A stretch of DNA of 64,000 nucleotides, from contig NW_026944221.1 of the NCBI RefSeq assembly GCF_033297405.1, positions 62,001 to 126,000 on the forward strand, read 5' to 3'. A program made the translations under genes and the position numbers. Position 1 is the first letter of the stretch. Each line of letters begins with the position of its first letter. Under the pieces are notes generated by a model. That model was not told where the DNA came from. It made no database searches and saw only the letters and a program-made list of their open reading frames with translations. Origin of the DNA: Parathielavia appendiculata. Its lineage: Eukaryota; Ascomycota; Sordariomycetes; Sordariales; Chaetomiaceae. This document shows positions 35,001 to 46,929 of this stretch, in pieces.

Positions 35001-35501
35001 GTCCGCGAAGAAGCCATTAAGGCTGGCGCTGAGGACGCAGTCCTTGCCAACCACTGGGCCGAAGGTGGCAAGGGCGCCGTCGACCTTGCCAAGGCCGTCA
35101 TCGCCGCCGCCGAGAAGCCCAAGGATTTCAAGCTGCTCTATGGCCTCGAAGGCACCGTCCAGGAGCGCATCGAGAAGATTGCGTGCGACATGTACGGCGC
35201 CGCCGCTGTCGAGTTCAGTGAGCTTGCGCAGAAGAAGGTCGACACGTACACGCGTCAGGGCTTCGGAAATCTGCCCATCTGCATCGCCAAGACGCAGTAC
35301 TCTCTTAGCCACGACCCAGAGCTCAAGGGCGCGCCCACGGGCTTCACGGTGCCCATCCGGGATGTGCGTATGGCTGCTGGGGCAGGTTACCTCTACGCGC
35401 TGGCTGCCGACATCCAGACCATTCCCGGTCTGCCTACCGCCCCGGGCTATCTGAACGTCGATGTCGATACTGAGACGGGCGAGATTGACGGCTTGTTTTG
35501 A
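32032..35501 (+). CDS. C-1-tetrahydrofolate synthase (trifunctional), with likely mitochondrial presequence
   Basis: Interconverts one-carbon forms of folate: methylene-THF dehydrogenase, methenyl-THF cyclohydrolase and formate-THF ligase. The conserved part is read from exons ending 32605, then 32664-32684, 32768-32805 and 32865-35501. From the ATG at 32482 (MVATRIDGTAIARKVRERL) this gives 939 residues, the cytosolic size. Dehydrogenase/cyclohydrolase signatures are YVRMKLKAAEE, GILVQLPLPKH and PGGVGPMTVAMLLHN. The ligase half has TPLGEGKSTTTMGLAQAL (ATP loop), a KGGAAGGGYSQVIPMDEFN-like stretch and LHAVYREENVDILRKGC. The frame stays open upstream to an ATG at 32032 whose product (MALSRLIKRVSTLQLAP...) is a typical Arg-rich presequence; RAFSNSAAA before the inner ATG looks like a processing region. 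A spliced leader in 32100-32460 is possible but its sites are unclear. Confidence 0.93.
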
Positions 35502-36623
35502 GAGCAAGTAGACGGTGCATATACCCATTCTTTATGTTGCTTTTACTGACGTTTCTTGTGTCACCGGGTGAGGCAGCTTGGGGCAGCATTTTTGATCAAC
35601 TCAGATGTGTGGGTGCGTGTTTTAACACATGGCGCTTTGGGGTAGGTATTGTATGGCAGGGCAGGTAAAATCGGGGGACAGCGAGATCCTTGATAGATTC
35701 AGCATATCCTTATTAGAGTAGAAGCCATTTCATCATGTCGTATTCGTATGCCCATGCCAGCCTGTCAAAAGTAGAACCGGTTCAAGTATCAAAATCCCGT
35801 ATATTCCTTCTATCTTCTCCGGCTCCATCCCCCCCTCAGACATGTGTCATTATCCTCACTTATCATTAGATTATTTTGTCACGTCCCTTTCCGTCCCCAG
35901 TGTGTTGAGCTATACTATACATAAATACAGGATCCAAAGGCACAAAAACGCTCGAGCAAAAGCAGCGTATACATAGAATTACAGTGAGAATGGTCAACTG
36001 TTGTTCGCGAGGAAGAGAAGCAGGATAATCAAGGAGAAAAAAATGAGAAGTATATCAGAAACGAGGGTCAAGTCGTTTCCACATGCTCATGACTGACAAC
36101 GGGTAGAGACAGACTCCTACTGCGCTCTCTTCCATGTTGATGATAAGAGAATGGACTCAACCGACCGCCCAACCAAACCCCGCCATTTTTTTTATCCCAG
36201 CGCCGATGTATCGTGACAGTGTCCCTCCCAATCATAGTGATTCGAAAAGGTGAAGAATGAGACGCAGGATCAGTTATTCTGGATGTATCATGTATGGACG
36301 GCTGCCCATTAGGCCATAGATATGTCCATGACTGTGTAAGGAAAGGGTGCGCGCTTAGGGAAGTGCTCAAGCAGAGAGAGAAATGAGTGTGGCCGTGGGG
36401 TTGTTTCCCGCTGTGTGTGGGTGTGTGGACGAGTGTTGGTGTCGTTCGTTTCTCTTCTCTGTGGCGAGGGAAGGCGATCTTGGAGCGCTCATAGCGAGGG
36501 CGGAAAGAAAGGGAGGCAAAAGAGGTAGAGGCGCTGGAGGAGAATGGCCGATGGAAGAGCCGAGCCGAGGTTTGGGACCAGACGCGTGGGTCAGTATGTT
36601 GGTTGTGTGGACGAGCACCGAGC
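35502..36623. other. Convergent intergenic region
   Basis: 3' flanks of C1-THF synthase and of the C2H2 transcription factor. A 195-codon minus frame at 36068-36655 overlaps the end of the factor gene and looks like UTR, rich in Ser, His and Thr, without motifs. Confidence 0.5.
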
Positions 36624-39600
36624 TCAAAACCACTTCCATCCGACCCCCTCCTCAATCTTCCTCAACACGCCGACAGCATCAACATACAGCCGGCTCCTCC
36701 CGCCCAGGCAATCCGCCTCCAACCTCCGCCTCACCAACCCCACGACACCGGCCGCCTCGCGCCGCCCGCGCAGTCCCACCACATCCTCCGGCCTCACGCC
36801 CTGGGCCGCCACCATCCCTAGCCATGCAATAACCGCCTCCTCATCGTCAGCCGCGGAGGCGGATGCGCCACTCTGGGTTTGAGGCCGCGACGCAGAAGCG
36901 GCAGCAGCCGGCACAGGACTAATCCCCCCCCTCCCGGTGGCACCACCGCCAACAGCACCAGACCGGCAGGATGACGACCGGTGCGCCGGATTATGTGTCT
37001 GGTGTTGGTGACAAAACGCCCAGCAAATCAGCGCGCAGACATACATGGCCCAGTAATCGGACATGTCCATAGACCAGGGCGCGGCAGCCGTGTTCCGCTT
37101 CCCCATGGAGCACTCACCACCACTACTACTACTGGAAACCTTTTCCCCTTGGAGCTGTGGATGTCGCGCGTGAGGTGTAGCAGTAGTAGTAACAGAAGGC
37201 GGAGGAGGCTGGCGAGCGAGAAACCCCAGAATTGCGCGGGCGGCGTAGACGGTGGCGCGCACGACACTGGGGCCGCCGCTACCGGTACCACTGTTTTCGT
37301 TGGTGGTGGAGGAGGTAGAAGTAGAAGTGGAAGTGACCCAGACTTTGAGCCGTTTCTGGTGTTCGTGAAACGAAGTCGCGGGGAGGACCTTTTGAGAAAA
37401 GACCCACGAGTCGCCGCCGACGGCGAGGAGATCGCGCAGCGGGGTGTGGTGCAGAGCAAGATACGTGTTGGCGACGGGACAGGGGCCGAAGATGGTGCTG
37501 ATGCGCTCCTCGGCGTCGGAGGAAGGGCAAGAGGGAATCTTGTCGGGCTGTGGGGAGGACTCGGGTTGGTGACGGAGGAACGAGGTGGGTTGGTTGTTGT
37601 TGAGGAGGTGAATGGACGGGCTGCCGGGGTGGTGCATCTGCGGGTCCAGTTCGGGGGTCGGGGAGCTGTTTGCCGAGAGCGATGATGCTGGTCCCGGCCG
37701 GTGACGGCGCGGCAGCCGCTGTGCAAAGGCGGCGGCGATGATCATGCGGTCCATTTGGGGTCGTCGGACGATGTCCTCGAATGTCAGGTGCTCGAGAGGG
37801 GGCACGTATTCGGGTTGGAGCACGGCCGGATCAGCGGCCAGCGCGTCGGTCCATTCCTCTGCCGACAACGCTTCCCACAGTTTTGTGCTGCCGCCAAGGA
37901 GGGGAAGCGGCTGAAGGGCCGCCGAGGGATGGCTATCCTGTGCACGCCGCTGCTGGTGATAGATGCCGGCGTGTTCGTCGCAGAAGACGCAGGCCGCAAG
38001 GAGACGACGGCGCGATTCGGCCACTATCCAGCTGTGCCATCGCTGTTGGACGGATAGATGGTGCTGGTCTGTGGCGAGCATCGTGTGATCCAGATACGCC
38101 GGGTTGTGATACAGGATCTGTGGGTTCGAAACACGCTGTGAGTATGCCTGTCCAGGGGCCCGAGAGGGAGGAGGAGCCGCAACAGAAAAGGAAGCTACCG
38201 GTGTTGATGCCGGTGGGCTGTAACAATCTGGAGCGAAAAGAGACGACCATGACGGCTGTGCTCGGGAATGATATTTGGTAGAAGATGAAGAAGAAGAAGA
38301 AACAGAAGGCGAAGAAGACGGGTGATTAGGATTACAATTATTCACCCACGAGCGGGGCAAATGGAACGCCTTGGACGAGTTTGACGAGGAAATGAGAGTG
38401 TTTCCGAAGGATGAAGCACCCGGCGAAGAACGAAGCTGGGGAGAAAGGAAGCCGCCCCAGGGAGTAGCCCGGAGCGGGCTCAGATGGCGTAGGACAATAG
38501 GAGACATGGCGGTGGTGGTGGTAGGTGGGACGGTGTCACAGAGAGAGGAAGAAGTAGAAGACGCAGGGGAAGAAGCAGGGGACCAGGCAGTGGTGTCGAC
38601 AAACCAGTGGCCGTTGTGCTTGGGCAAAATAGAGGACGACGGCGGCACAGTGAAGGACCGCAGAGCACTCACCCTCGAAAATAGAGACTCGAACGGCCTC
38701 GAAGGTCGTGTGACGGCCTTGCGGCCGCGGAAACGGGCAAAGTATTCGCAGAGGAGGATGGCTTGCATGGTCTGGAGGCTCCATTGGGTTACCTATTTTG
38801 TTGTCATGAACCTTGTTTCTCAGCGTGTGAGGAAAGGCCGCGGTGTGAGGCATGCACCACTTACACGTTTCACCTCCTGCCATGCAAACTCATGCAGTTG
38901 ATTGCCCCGAGTGCGATCCTCCCGATTGTCAAGATGTTGCGTAGCTACAGCCGCCATAGCACATCTCAGTATATCCTCTGGGGCCGCTTCGAAAGATGGA
39001 CGGTGAATCAGAGGCATAACAAGGTCGACTTCGGACCAGTAGATGTCGAGGTAGCGGGGAATGGCGGCAAGGACTGGCCCCGGCAATGGGATGGTCATTG
39101 ACAAGGACGTCGGCATGGCACAGCGACCCTCCAATGCCAAGTCGAGTTCGGCGATGATGCCGCTGCTATGACTGGCGTTATCAGCACCAGGGCTTGCCGC
39201 GCTGCTGCCAGCACCGTACGCCACAGCCAGGCCGTCCAAGATAGCCAGAGGGCCCATCGCCGCGTGCGAGCTTAGTAAGTCCTGGTGTGCCTCCATCATG
39301 AACCCCTTCCGGCGGTTAATGCTGGCCACGGAGTCCAGGCGGTTGGAGAAACCGGGAGAAGACGCAAGCAACGTTTCATTCCCAGGTGAAGATGTGTTTA
39401 GGGGCGGGGATCGGCGATGCGCAGAGGACAGTGAGTTGATGTGGCGATGCTGGTAGGAGCCGGGAGTGCCGTCTGTGGAGGCGGTCAAGGAGGCACGACG
39501 GTGGCAAGCGCCGGTGGTGGAATACCCCATGGATGGTACGCCGAGCGTACTGCCATAAGTGTGTTCTGATGGGTCGTTCGAGTACGAGTTCAGGAACAAT

Positions 39601-41123
39601 GGAGGCGGAGCAGCGGGGATGCCCTCAATAGTCTGTGCAGAATGCAGCAGCCCGCGACTTGCCGTGCTAGGATAGGACGACAGTCGCGGATTCCTAGAGA
39701 CGTCTGATACCGGCGTCGAGTAGGTACTGTCAGAAGCCGAAGATGGCCATGCGGAGCCATCATGGAGTTCTGGCACTTCGACAGATTGGACACTCGGCGA
39801 TTCGAGACCCTGGGTTACCACGTAAATGGTCGGTGGCCCGTTCCGGGGTTGATATTCCAGAGCGCCGAGGTATGGAACCGCAAGCGATGACGACCGCGCC
39901 GGATCAACGATGGATAGGGTTGGAGTGTACGTGTTGTGGAAGTCCTGTGACGGGGGGCAGGGAGCCGCTCTGTAGGCGGCATTGTCTCCTGGTGCCGAGT
40001 CTCCAATATGCGAGAGATCGGACTGACTCCCCACGGCTGCACTGGGTGAGGGCGGGATGGCGGTCACGGAGGGAGACGGAGTTGACGTGAGGCCGTGTGC
40101 TCGGGGCGAGTTCTGGGCTTGGGAAGACGGTGCTGCTGGGGGTGGATGAGGGCTCCGACGTGCTGGTTGCAGCTTTGGAATGCCAATGCCATGGTCACCA
40201 TCGTCCTCACTGCTTGGTCATCAGTACACAATGGCAAGCTCCTGGGGTATGCGCTCACGTACTGCTTTTGCTGGTGCCGCGCGAGAAGGTCGGCTCGATG
40301 GAACGACTTGTCACAGCCGGAGCACTGGAATCGCGGCTCTCCGTGGCCTAGCTGGTGACGTCTAAAGAAATACAAGTATCAGAGCACCATCGGCGGCGGA
40401 AATAAAGGGCATGGGTGGGGGTGCAGGTCAATGAGCTCACCTTAGATGCTCAGCCCGAGTGAAGGTCTTGAACGTATTAGTCCGTACGCACTCACACGGC
40501 GAAGAAATCATGAGAGAAGAGCGAAGGGTTGTCCATACCTTGGGTGGGTTGCAAATCTCGCACACATGAACCGGCAAGCCCTTTTTGGCTTTACTGACCC
40601 GCCCCGTCTTGGGCGTGATCTTTGGAGTGAATTGGGCTGGGGCGGGAGGCATAGGCATGGGCCTCTGAAGACGCCGGCCCATTGAAAACGACGAGGGGCC
40701 CTGGCCATATCGTGACCGGTCCATTGAGTCTTCGGTTGTCGTGCTCCGGCGGCGTGTCGATCGCCGGGCCGTGGACGCAGACAAGGATGGCGAAGAAGAG
40801 GAGGTGGATGAGACGACGGCAACGAGAGCGGCTCCCTTGTCCGCCTTTCCTGGCAGTGATGTTGCGGAGGCGGACTTAGGACCCTGTGACGGGGTACCGC
40901 GCTGTCGAGTCTGGCCAGCAGGTGCGGCCTGGTTGATATCTTGCTCGGTGCTATCGGTGGTGGCCAAGCCAGGGGTAGTGACATGCCTTGTATCTGCCTG
41001 TGGGTTAGAAGGGGGGCCATGGCCCACGTTGTTCAAGCCCTGGTTCCTTTTATTACTTGAGGTGGATCGGGTGTCGGTGGGGTGGTCGTCGTTGGCATCC
41101 ATTATAAAGCTGAGGCTAGCCAT
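36624..41123 (-). CDS. C2H2 zinc-finger transcription factor with fungal-specific domain
   Basis: Five minus-strand exons, 41123-40539, 40466-40441, 40361-40263, 40209-38865 and 38792-36624, join to 1407 residues. The N-terminus is Ser/Thr-rich and basic near KTGRVSKAKKG. Finger 1 is C188, C191, H206, H210 (CEICNPPKTFTRAEHLRRH) with 14 rather than 12 residues between Cys and His. Finger 2 is C217, C220, H233, H237 (standard C-x2-C-x12-H-x3-H); H237 is made only by splicing CA to T across intron 3, whose ACTGAT branch site and CAG acceptor support it. After a long disordered region, the Fungal_trans domain starts near residue 626 (YWSEVDLVMPLIHRPSF) and continues after the last intron with TQWSLQTMQAILLCEYFARF. 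The C-terminal part is low-complexity (Ser/Thr/Gln). Intron 1 is 72 nt, frame-preserving, with an AAG acceptor, so its removal is less sure. Targets unknown. Confidence 0.85.
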
Positions 41124-44100
41124 GATGGGTGGGCGAACAGCAGTCTCTCGAATTGGAGTCAACTGTCCCAAGTTAGGAACTACACAGCCCGGTTGGACTG
41201 CTGAAACGTTGAAACGAACTGTCGAGGTAGCAGCCGAGGGCCCGAGAGGGAAACAACCTAACCCGGCGTGACCAAGTCTGGGTCGGAGCCGGCAGTACAC
41301 GTAGTATACGAGCGGCTGCAGCAGCACGGGTAGGGCGAAGAGGGGAAGATACCTAGTACGAGGAGAAGCGTGACAACGGCCGGAGGACAGTCGACATGCC
41401 AGAAGACAACCCTCCCAGGCGTAACTAGAAGGGAACAGTGGGCGCGGCAGAAAGAGGGTCACAGTGCCGGACCCGAAGGGACCGAGCATTTGACAGTGGG
41501 TTCCCGAAGCATTTCTGGCGGCACTCCAGCGCAGCAGGTGTGCGGCGCTGCTCGTGTATATTCAGACGGCCCACCGAGTCTTTCGTGGGGTGCCATGAAG
41601 ATCGAGTGATCTGTACGGAGATTGGGTGTCATTCTTGGCGCCCTCTGCAGGAGAGGCTTAGTCGGAGCGGAAACGGAGGGCAATCGCTCCCGCTCTTCCC
41701 TGTCAGCCCAAGAGTGCAGGGGTAAGGGAAGGGGACGCATTGGGTGAAGGAAGGGTTCAGAATGCTGTTGCCTGGCCTGTACCACAGTACAGTTGTAGTC
41801 AACTAGCCACGCCGAAAGGGGGGAATGTTTCTCGGGAGATTCAAACTTCAGGGCCCCTTTCTCTCTACCGCGCAAGCGAAGACCGGACAGTCCAGCCAGC
41901 TGGGGACTGACCTGCAGGTGGTAGCTATTGTACCTGCCAAGGAAAACCCCTTGAAGTTCGTTTTGCCGCGGCGCACAAGATAGTCGTGATTCTCAGCCAC
42001 AGTCGCCCAGGAAGAGTGGCATCACCGCTGGTAGGGGGAGGTCTTCCAACTGCCGGACGAGCCAGAAACCCTTTTCGTAGAGTTGAAGTGCAGTCACAGT
42101 CTGCTGACCGCTTTTCGGCCATCCAACTTTTTCGCGGTAGTGGTAACCTATAGGCAGGCTGCCCCGCGCCATTCTGTATGCACCGGATACTGCAGGAGCC
42201 TCGAGGATCCTGCTATGTCTAAGAGCTGTCTGTTCTTCCAGTACTGTAAACAATCCCGTGCTTATGACTGTCTGCAGAAGTTACACAGGGTGGCAGGCGG
42301 GCGCGCTGACCACATACTGTGTACTGGATTTGTTTGACGCCCACGCAGCATCGCTCAGAACCAGTGTAACCATTTCATGAAACCTTAAGAGAATTTTGGA
42401 AAGTAAGTGGGAGCGAGACGCTACCTCTTGTTGGAGTCACTTTCATGTGATGGAGGGTTGCAGCGAAGCGAGTATGACTGCGTAGGCGCCGAACTAGCTC
42501 TGCAACTCTGCCCGGTCTGCTCATTTAAGAATGTTGCAGTTGAGGTGAGCAAATGGCTTGGGCCCTTGGCTTCTTAATGTGCACGGTAAGCGCGAGAACC
42601 GCACTCCCGTATCGACGCGGGATTTGCGCCTAAGACTGTGTAGTGGTGTGAGCAGGTTTATCGGGACCATCGTCAAGCTCACTCTCGGGAGTGAACTCCG
42701 TTTGCCGGGGCCCGGCCATCGGAAGTCTGACAAGGGACGGAGCCCGATTGAGTTGGGGAGTGGAAGGGGGGCAGATCTGCGGGGGCTGAGCTGTCCCGCT
42801 TCTCTTATTGGGCAGCCCTCCGCTGATGCCGCATGCGAGTGAGATCCTATTTTCGTTTTGGCTCTCCAATCTGGAGAAGTCTCCTCTTGTTGAGGGAATT
42901 GCCCGCGCTTGACAAGTCTTGCACTGTGGCAGAATTGTGTTCTCGAGGCCACAACCTGAATTAAACCGCCAGTTGTGATGGGTTGGAGATACGCATCCAA
43001 GAGAGCCGAGCTCAGGAAACGGGTCCCACGGATACGGCATGCCGGGATCTCTCATATTTGATCGATCCAGCTCAGTGACGGAAACCCAATGACCGGCATG
43101 GGAGAGGAGGCTTCACCACCACTTCCGAGTCCTCTTTCCATGCCCACCTCGATGCAAGGGCAGGGATCGCGGCTAGCCCAAGCTAACGGCTCGCGGAAAC
43201 GTTTGCCGAACCCGCGGATAACAGTATTCGACGCTAACGTTAGCGGGCTCGACCAGCCATCGGCGTCACAGTGCGAACTGGCATCGGCTGCATTGTACGG
43301 ATGGTCAAGTACTGCCGGCTGCAGCCAAAGGCGTCTGATGATGACCGGCCAATGTGATGGGACCTTCAAGTTGAGATGTCCTCGGCCGGCGCTCGGTACC
43401 GATTGACCTGCCCGGGATAGGTGTCAGCTAGTGGCATCGGCCGGCGCTTAACCCGAGTCTTGATTGATAGCCGATTCGTCCGATCTGCTCTAAAAGGATG
43501 GACGCCGATGGGACGGATGGGTGGCGCAGCCCTCTGTTGGTTCCGTCTGTTGCGTGCGTGAGCCACTCGAGCCACGGTTGCGCGCTTGTCTCAGAGTTGG
43601 ACGGCGCTTAATCCCTCGACGATACTAGGTATGGACGATTGTGCTACCATCGCGGCAAACGAAGACGACCCGAATTTATGAGGGCGGTGTGGATTCTTTC
43701 GGAAGGACTGAGAAAGAAGGAACCAAGAACAATGCCCCTGCGCAGTTTTCGGGTGATTGCTTGATCAGCTTCATCGCTGTGTGAATTGATCGAGTCCTGT
43801 CCATTCGACGCGTGGGATTGATCGGGCAGCTTCAACAGGAACTCGGGGATTGATACTCACCGGCGGGCAGTGGAATCATGGATGGATCCGGGAATTGGTG
43901 GAGTGCGTGCGGCCGGAGACGGCACACACTACACCAAACGTAGGCTACCGTCTTTTCTCGACCATATCGTTCTCAGATCAGGGGCAAATGTTGGGCTGAT
44001 TGCTTTGACCCGTGCTTATATTATCTCATCTCTTGATGAATGTGCCTCAGCCAATCGAACCTCGCTAGTGAAACAATTATGGTCGAGCAAAGACGGTAGT

Positions 44101-46929
44101 GCGGGGTGTGAACGACTTCCTTTGCATGATGCAGCGAGTTTTTGGCACTCTTAGGATAATACTTCTGAGAGGGATCCGTAGCTCCGACAAGGCCGGCAAG
44201 GAGAGAGAAGGTTAATGCTGTGGTAATAGTCCGCACCTAAGCGTAGTGCGTTTGATACGCCCTCTTTGACTCTACTAATTGTCGACCATGCAATTCTTGG
44301 CATGTAAGGAGCAAACCCCAAACAAAAGGAGATCCCTTCAACCTCACAGCTCATTGCTCATTCTTTCGTTTGCATCGGCTGCAGAAAAAAATGGGGCCGA
44401 CCAACCCTGCATGTTTTGCACGCCTGTTGGTGCATAGCCCCAGCTTCGTCATGCTGTCTCAGTCGCGTAACAAAAGCCGGGACGCTCATTCGGTACTCGG
44501 TGCCGACCCTGTGCAATACAGGGCTGTATACGTCCCAGGTCTGCATCCTTCTCATGACATTTCCAGCTGCAGAATAGCTCCAAATGTCGGCTCATGATAG
44601 GAATCGGACAAGGGGCTTGGGTGGCACTATCGGTTGACATGTCGCCATGGCAGGATTCGCTACATGGGCTGCTTCAGCACGGGTGGCGTGGTTTCTGTGC
44701 AACTGAAGCTGAACCTTCATTAAGTACAGGACAAAACCCGCCGAACGCATCAGCTGCACCGTTGGCCGTTGGGCAGCAGCCGCAGGGAACCACAACCCCC
44801 TGTCGAGCGTTCCCCAGGTGTTCCAGAATTGGCCCCCCACTGCAAGGGTCGAGGGAACAAGCAGCGTAGAAGCACGGCCTCCCAGAGCCATGCAGCCAGC
44901 CCACCGGGCTCGTCCGCCGTCGTGGCACCTCTTTTCAGCCCTATGAAATGCAGGCGAGGAGCCAGCGTTCCCCTCCGGAGAATCTGGTAAATAGAGGTTC
45001 ATACTGTACCGTAAACATCAGCACACGGCCCATCTTGTTGGCCTCCTTATGCCTACAAATATTTCGTCCTAAGTCTGACCATTGGACGTCTACCTACTAT
45101 TGAGGGCTTGTCTGATTGCCAGGCCTCATGCTACGAATCCAGACCTTACATTGACCTCGGTGAACATCAAACCCGGTTGGCTCTTTAGCGCAACGCAGAT
45201 GCGCAATCCGGCCTGTCGTGGCGACCCCTGAGTGCACATGCGGTGGATAGGTCTAAGTACAGAGGTGATCTTCAGGACCAGCAGCCAGTATCGCTATACA
45301 ACATCCAGGATGGCCACTGTTCCATTGGTAGGATCCGGTTTAACAGAGAAAGGGAGTACCTAGTACGGCAGGAGTGAGACCAAGGCTGGACTACCTTGTA
45401 CGAGACCATACACATCTGAAGAATGTCCAACTCTTATTGTTTCGCAGCGACCGACTTGGTCCGTAGCATCTAGAAAGACACAGCAAAACATCAACTCCAC
45501 CATAGACGAAAGCTGCTGACAAAATATCACAACCTGCCAGCAACAAGTACACTTCAATCATCAAGGCCCCAATCTCCTTGAGGGTAACAGAGCAGCACCA
45601 TGTTCGAATTTTCAAGCCAGCTTCACTTAATACTACTGAGAACCTTATTCCCATCAAGTTACAAACCACAGGGGCCTTGTATCCCGTTTGATTTCCAGAT
45701 GATGATGAGACATATAGCCCAGTGATGGCTGACTCCAATAGCCATTACGGAGAACGGCTCACACCCATGCCGAACACGAGACCGGAACGCGATCAAGGGG
45801 TAACGCCGGCGAGTAATACAATACTATTGTATGTACATCCTTATCTCAGCAACGAAACGCACATTCAACTTCATTTCCATCTTTTTTAGTGTAGACACGT
45901 ATACTATGAATAAATTTACCTATCACTAGGTTTGTCATACAATTAACCCTGGTTTGTTTGTTAGCGCGGAACTAAGAGAACATAGACAAAAATATTCAAC
46001 CTCTTCAACCTCTTCTTCCTCTTCTTCCTCTTCTTCCTCTTCTTCCTCTTCTTCCTCTTTCTCATACTCTCCCCCTTCTTTACTTGTTTCTTCATCCCTT
46101 CTTCCCTTCATTTTCCTCTGTCTCCTCCTTTCTGTCTTCCCATTTTCTACTTACCTTCTTCTCTCATGCAATACCCCTTTTCGCCTGCTGGCTAGGCTCA
46201 CTAGAGGCAAAATGTGCCACGATAAACAACAAACCAAGGTTGGATTGTAATCGCTTTCGGTGATGGTCGTTGGGATGGATCAGGGGCATGCGGACCCTTC
46301 AAATGAACCACTGACAGCAGGTGGTGCTCGGTGCTGCTGCTCAAAGTCGGGTCAGCCTGTGTGCTACCTGCCAGATGTCCCCAGCAGTGGCCTCACGGGG
46401 TACAACTGGTAGGATGATGGGCATCACTGTCATACCGGTCGGTCTGCGAGTAACTGGAACAGAAACGGTTCCTCTCGCTCACAGCAAGGAAGTACACTGT
46501 ACTACCCATCTTCATCACCACCTGGCCAACATGTATTTTGCTCTTGAGCGTCCGACCAAGCCAGTGAAATACATAAATGACACCGCCAACGCCTCCAACA
46601 CTCTTCCACATAATTCCAAGCCCGCGACTGTGAATACATTATAACCCTACTGCGTAAACCGAATGGACGGGTAGCGACTGTATGAACTGAGACACTCCAG
46701 GTCTATCCGCAACTATTACTTTTGCCTTCAAAAGAGAACTTGAGAATCTCAGTATTTTACGGGGGCCACAGGAAAAGAAAACAAAGGTCCATAACCCCCA
46801 GATGGCATGGAAAAGTAATACAGCCTCGCCTGGAGACTTGAACCCACCAACCGGCCTCAACCTTCCAGCGAACAAGCAAAGGAGACCACTCTTGGAGTAA
46901 GCAAAAAATAAACGACCCCCAGCCCCAAC
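41124..46929. other. Large gene-poor region (~5.8 kb)
   Basis: The longest unique stretch without a supported gene. Open frames are short, overlap on both strands and have no motifs or consistent exon chains. The part next to 41123 is the promoter side of the transcription factor; the part next to 46929 is the 3' flank of the cytidylyltransferase gene. Base composition is not transposon-like (few TA-rich blocks). It may hold an unusually long promoter, non-coding transcripts or a poorly conserved gene. Confidence 0.45.
45998..46070. repeat. (CTTCTTCCT)n minisatellite
   Basis: Seven or so tandem CTTCTTCCT-type units, strongly pyrimidine-rich on the plus strand, continuing into a further CT-rich stretch to about 46170. 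Confidence 0.9.

Noticed and set aside
36068..36655. 195-codon minus frame at the 3' end of the transcription-factor gene
   Set aside because: It overlaps the end of the gene in another frame, lacks motifs and looks like 3' UTR.
45700..45740. C/D snoRNA suggested by ATGATGA and CTGA
   Set aside because: The boxes are too close, with no terminal stem and no guide-sized spacer before a D box.
45711..45835. Stretch containing ACACCCATGCCGAACACG, like the loop C of bacterial 5S rRNA, with complementary ends (ACATA..TATGT)
   Set aside because: Only about 15 bases agree with the 5S consensus as I remember it; the Pol III internal control region of fungal 5S is absent and the 3' half does not fold as 5S. 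Probably chance. A covariance-model scan would decide.
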